NCBI GenBank assembly: GCA_015486905.1 | Contig: WFQV01000100.1 | Span: 1-9,119, forward strand | Reading direction: 5' to 3' | Source of the DNA: Melioribacteraceae bacterium | GTDB lineage: Bacteria; Bacteroidota; Ignavibacteria; Ignavibacteriales; Melioribacteraceae | Length of the DNA stretch: 9,119 nucleotides | Shown here: positions 6,585-9,119 of the stretch, one piece after another | Layout: each line of letters begins with the position of its first letter | Position numbering within the stretch: position 1 is the first letter of the stretch | Program-made: the position numbers and the translations under genes | The notes under the pieces: model-generated | What the model was told of the DNA's origin: nothing | The model's input: the letters and a program-made list of their open reading frames with translations, nothing else | Database searches by the model: none

Positions 6585-7031
6585 ATGTTTAAGTTAATTT
6601 TACAAATATCTATTGTGGTTTTGCTGTTTTCGAGTTGCAGGAAGGAAATCAGAAGTGCAAAGGAAATTCCACCGCATCTTTCGAGTTCTACCCCTGCGGC
6701 AATTGCTGAAAATCTTTCCAAGGTAAAAGCAGTTGTAGTTTCCAACGAAGTTAAAGATTCGACCGATTTTACTTTAAAAGTAAAAACTCTCTCCGTCTCC
6801 GAATCAAACTCAATGCCGAATCTTGCCGTTGTTGGTGAGCAATATTCCTTAACCCCTAATTTTGCGGTCAATTCGAAAGGTGAAATAATTAAGAACGCAA
6901 AGAATGCGGGACTACTGAAATTAAAAAACGCAAAAGCGAAAGATGTCTTAAAACTACAGATTTTCCTTTCGCCACGGAACAAATGGATGATTTACAAAAA
7001 TTTATCAGAGGACAAAAATGTTAAATCTTAA
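6585..7031 (+). CDS. Putative lipoprotein of unknown function
   Basis: I do not recognise the family of this 148-residue protein. The N terminus MFKLILQISIVVLLFSSC is a short charged start plus a hydrophobic stretch ending in a lipobox-like FSSC, with Cys18 as the likely lipidated residue. Phe at -3 is less usual than Leu. The mature part is Ser/Lys/Val-rich with no further cysteine, and the C terminus is strongly basic and hydrophilic. The ATG lacks a Shine-Dalgarno sequence but lies below a promoter-like sequence. The last 14 bp overlap the propeller gene, so the two are probably one transcript and possibly functional partners at the envelope. Both the lipidation and the partnership are inference. 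Confidence 0.7.
   Translation: MFKLILQISIVVLLFSSCRKEIRSAKEIPPHLSSSTPAAIAENLSKVKAVVVSNEVKDSTDFTLKVKTLSVSESNSMPNLAVVGEQYSLTPNFAVNSKGEIIKNAKNAGLLKLKNAKAKDVLKLQIFLSPRNKWMIYKNLSEDKNVKS
7007..7020 (+). promoter_or_regulatory. Shine-Dalgarno and start of the propeller gene, inside the lipoprotein gene
   Basis: AGAGGA (7007-7012) lies 5 bases before the ATG at 7018. This supports 7018 rather than the in-frame ATG at 7045, and it retains the basic KRR ahead of the hydrophobic signal segment. Confidence 0.7.
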
Positions 7032-9119
7032 AAGAAGAAGCGAAATGCTTTTTATTGCAACCGCCATGCTAACACTCGGTTTCTTTATTTTAAACGGCTC
7101 ATTAAAAAAGGACAACAGTTTTATTTCTTACAAAATTAACAAAGAGGTAAACGAAAAGCCCAGAAACGGTTTCCCCGGTGAAGCAATGAAATTTTATTAC
7201 GAACAAAGGGCTTACCCGATTGGTAAAATCCCAGCCGATTGGCGCTCGAAAGCAATGGAGGAAATTAAGACGAACGAACTTTTAAAGGGAACGTTAAAAA
7301 AATCGGCATCTCTTAATTGGACGGAATTGGGACCTAACAATATTGGCGGAAGGATTCGCTCCATTGTAATTAATCCGCATAATTCACAAATCATTTTCGC
7401 CGGTTCGGTAAGCGGAGGTGTGTGGAAATCCACCGACGGTGGTAACTCCTGGAAACCGGTGAAAGATCAAATGGAAAATTTGGCTGTTTGCTCTATGGCT
7501 ATCGACCCTGTTCACCCGGATACTATTTGGGCTGGCACGGGAGAAGGGTTCTTTAATTACGATGCAATCCGCGGTGAAGGAATTTTCAGAACTACAGACG
7601 GCGGTAATACGTGGGTACAACTCGACTCGACAAAGAACGAAAAATTTTACTACGTTAACAAACTTGCTTACGACAAAAACACTTCAACACTTTGGGCGGC
7701 AACGAGGAAAGGGCTTTACAGATCTACGGATGCCGGTAAAACATTTAAGACGAGGATTTACGGTCGAAACAACGGAAATGTTCATTGCACTGATTTGGAA
7801 ATTTCAAATTCCAACCCTTCAGCTATTTTTGCCGCTTTCGGTTTGTTTAATCAATCGGTAATTGTCCGAAGCACGGACGGCGGTGTAACTTTTTCTCAAA
7901 ATCATAGTGAGAAAGGGTATGGCAGAATTGAGCTCGCAATCTCGCCAAGCAATCCGAATGTTATTTACGCATCTTTAATGGATTTGAATACTGATGGGAT
8001 AGGTAAGTTCTTAAAATCCACCGATAACGGTGACACTTGGACGCCCGTTTTAGTGCCCGGTCCCGCATATTCCGGTTATGATAATTACGCAGGCGCACAA
8101 GGTTGGTACGACAATATTCTCGCTGTTAATCCTTCGGACAGCAATTCTGTTTTCGCCGGCGGGATTGACCTTTGGAAAAGCACCGACGACGGTTCGAGCT
8201 GGAATCAAATATCGAACTGGTACCGTGCCAATGGTTACCAATATATTCACGCGGATTTTCACGCAATTGCATTTGACCCCAATAATTCAAATGTCGTCTA
8301 TGTCGGTACTGACGGCGGTATTTTCAAATCCACGGATGGAGGAGCCAGTTGGGTTGTTAAAAATAATAATTTAGACGTTACTCAGTTTTATTACGGTACA
8401 ACTTCGCCGGATTGCGGTACTTATTATGGAGGCTCCCAGGATAACGGAACAATTAAATCCGACGGTTCGGCTTCTTGGTATCCTATTCTCAATGGCGATG
8501 GCGGTGCCGTAGAGGTAAGTGCCGATAATCCGCAGATTGTTTACCTGGAATATGTTAACCTTGCAATCTTTAAATCTTACAATGGTGGAACAACGATTGA
8601 CAAATCAATGAACGGAATTCCCACCGGTTCGGGCTTTTGGGACGGTACAACCGACAGAACGCTTTTTATTTCACCGTTCATAATGGACCCGAACAATTCG
8701 GCTACATTACTTGCCGGGACTTACAGAGTTTGGGAAACTACCAACGGCGGTTCTTATTGGAATTCAATAAGCAGCGATTTAACCGGCGACGGCAACGGTA
8801 AAAGCGGTGCAAAAATTTCCACACTCGCAATTGCGCCGGGCAATAGTAATGTAATTTACGCCGGTTGCTCTAACAGTGTAGTACAAGTTACAACCGATAA
8901 CGGCGGTAGTTGGACTAACATCTCTTCAGGTTTGCCGGATCTTTACTGTACAAGAATTGCCGTTTTCAAAGACCACCCTGAAACTGCGGTGGCTTCATTC
9001 TCCGGTTTCAGTAACGGTGAAAAGGTTTACAAAACTACGAACTACGGAAATACATGGACTAACATTTCAGGCGACTTACCGAACGTTCCCGTGAATGCTG
9101 TTTTGATTTACCCTGCATC
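7018..9119 (+). CDS. Secreted Asp-box (BNR/sortilin-like) beta-propeller protein, 3' end missing
   Basis: The frame is open from the ATG at 7018 to the window edge: 700 full codons plus two bases, no stop, so the C terminus is missing. Residues 1-28 look like a signal peptide or anchor (KRR at 5-7, hydrophobic 10-26). Ten Asp-box motifs (S/T-x-D/N-x-G-x-x-W/F type) start at residues 138, 192, 236, 285, 334, 388, 438, 574, 625 and 673, with a degenerate one at 520. The 44-54-residue spacing marks successive propeller blades, as in sialidases, Vps10/sortilin and glycoside hydrolase family 74-like proteins. The box at 625 has its glycine shifted by one. The 438-520 gap holds SQDNGT (473-478) and GDGG, typical of this secreted family in Bacteroidota (from memory). 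The catalytic activity and substrate cannot be told. A sorting domain at the missing C terminus is plausible but unseen. Confidence 0.88.
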   Translation, partial: MLNLKRRSEMLFIATAMLTLGFFILNGSLKKDNSFISYKINKEVNEKPRNGFPGEAMKFYYEQRAYPIGKIPADWRSKAMEEIKTNELLKGTLKKSASLNWTELGPNNIGGRIRSIVINPHNSQIIFAGSVSGGVWKSTDGGNSWKPVKDQMENLAVCSMAIDPVHPDTIWAGTGEGFFNYDAIRGEGIFRTTDGGNTWVQLDSTKNEKFYYVNKLAYDKNTSTLWAATRKGLYRSTDAGKTFKTRIYGRNNGNVHCTDLEISNSNPSAIFAAFGLFNQSVIVRSTDGGVTFSQNHSEKGYGRIELAISPSNPNVIYASLMDLNTDGIGKFLKSTDNGDTWTPVLVPGPAYSGYDNYAGAQGWYDNILAVNPSDSNSVFAGGIDLWKSTDDGSSWNQISNWYRANGYQYIHADFHAIAFDPNNSNVVYVGTDGGIFKSTDGGASWVVKNNNLDVTQFYYGTTSPDCGTYYGGSQDNGTIKSDGSASWYPILNGDGGAVEVSADNPQIVYLEYVNLAIFKSYNGGTTIDKSMNGIPTGSGFWDGTTDRTLFISPFIMDPNNSATLLAGTYRVWETTNGGSYWNSISSDLTGDGNGKSGAKISTLAIAPGNSNVIYAGCSNSVVQVTTDNGGSWTNISSGLPDLYCTRIAVFKDHPETAVASFSGFSNGEKVYKTTNYGNTWTNISGDLPNVPVNAVLIYPA

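Noticed and set aside
6548..6982. 144-codon frame on the - strand
   Set aside because: It is antisense to the lipoprotein gene, which has a better start context, a signal sequence and a linked downstream gene.
7562..8374. Open frames on both strands between 7212 and 8374
   Set aside because: They are shadows of the propeller gene, whose frame is open to the window edge and carries regular Asp-boxes.

Overview
The window is AT-rich bacterial DNA. It most resembles the Bacteroidota/Ignavibacteria side of the FCB group. This is an inference from a DUF4175-type membrane/coiled-coil protein, a secreted Asp-box (BNR/sortilin-like) propeller protein, mostly absent Shine-Dalgarno sequences at leader genes, and intergenic DNA full of short degenerate repeats. 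No phage, CRISPR, rRNA or tRNA signal is visible. All five genes lie on the + strand.

Layout. Positions 1-326 are non-coding and hold two near-identical 68-bp direct repeats (1-68 and 256-323), the second almost touching the next start codon, plus an 8-bp-period tandem repeat. Positions 327-3719 encode a 1130-residue DUF4175-like protein with an N-terminal membrane anchor, a beta-rich middle and a very long K/E/Q/M-rich helical tail. After a 71-bp gap come 3791-4525 (MlaF-type ABC ATPase) and 4522-5865 (RadA DNA-repair ATPase). These two overlap by 4 bp, and radA starts with TTG. Positions 5866-6584 are a 719-bp non-coding stretch built from repeats; its first 615 bp are bounded by a perfect 16-bp inverted repeat that starts at the base after the radA stop. 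A good sigma-70-like promoter (6523-6551) then precedes a 148-residue putative lipoprotein (6585-7031). Its 3' end overlaps by 14 bp the start of a large secreted Asp-box propeller protein (7018 to beyond the window end). That last reading frame is open for 700 codons and has no stop before the edge.

How the genes relate. mlaF-radA is a translationally coupled pair joining lipid-transport and DNA-repair functions, without mlaE or an MCE-domain gene in view. The lipoprotein and the propeller protein form a second coupled pair, both predicted to leave the cytoplasm, so a cell-surface role is likely. The DUF4175-like gene stands alone between the repeats and a possible promoter for mlaF.

I found no clearly new multi-gene system. 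The most interesting material is the non-coding DNA (the inverted-repeat-bounded segment after radA and the 68-bp repeats) and the uncharacterised lipoprotein/propeller pair.
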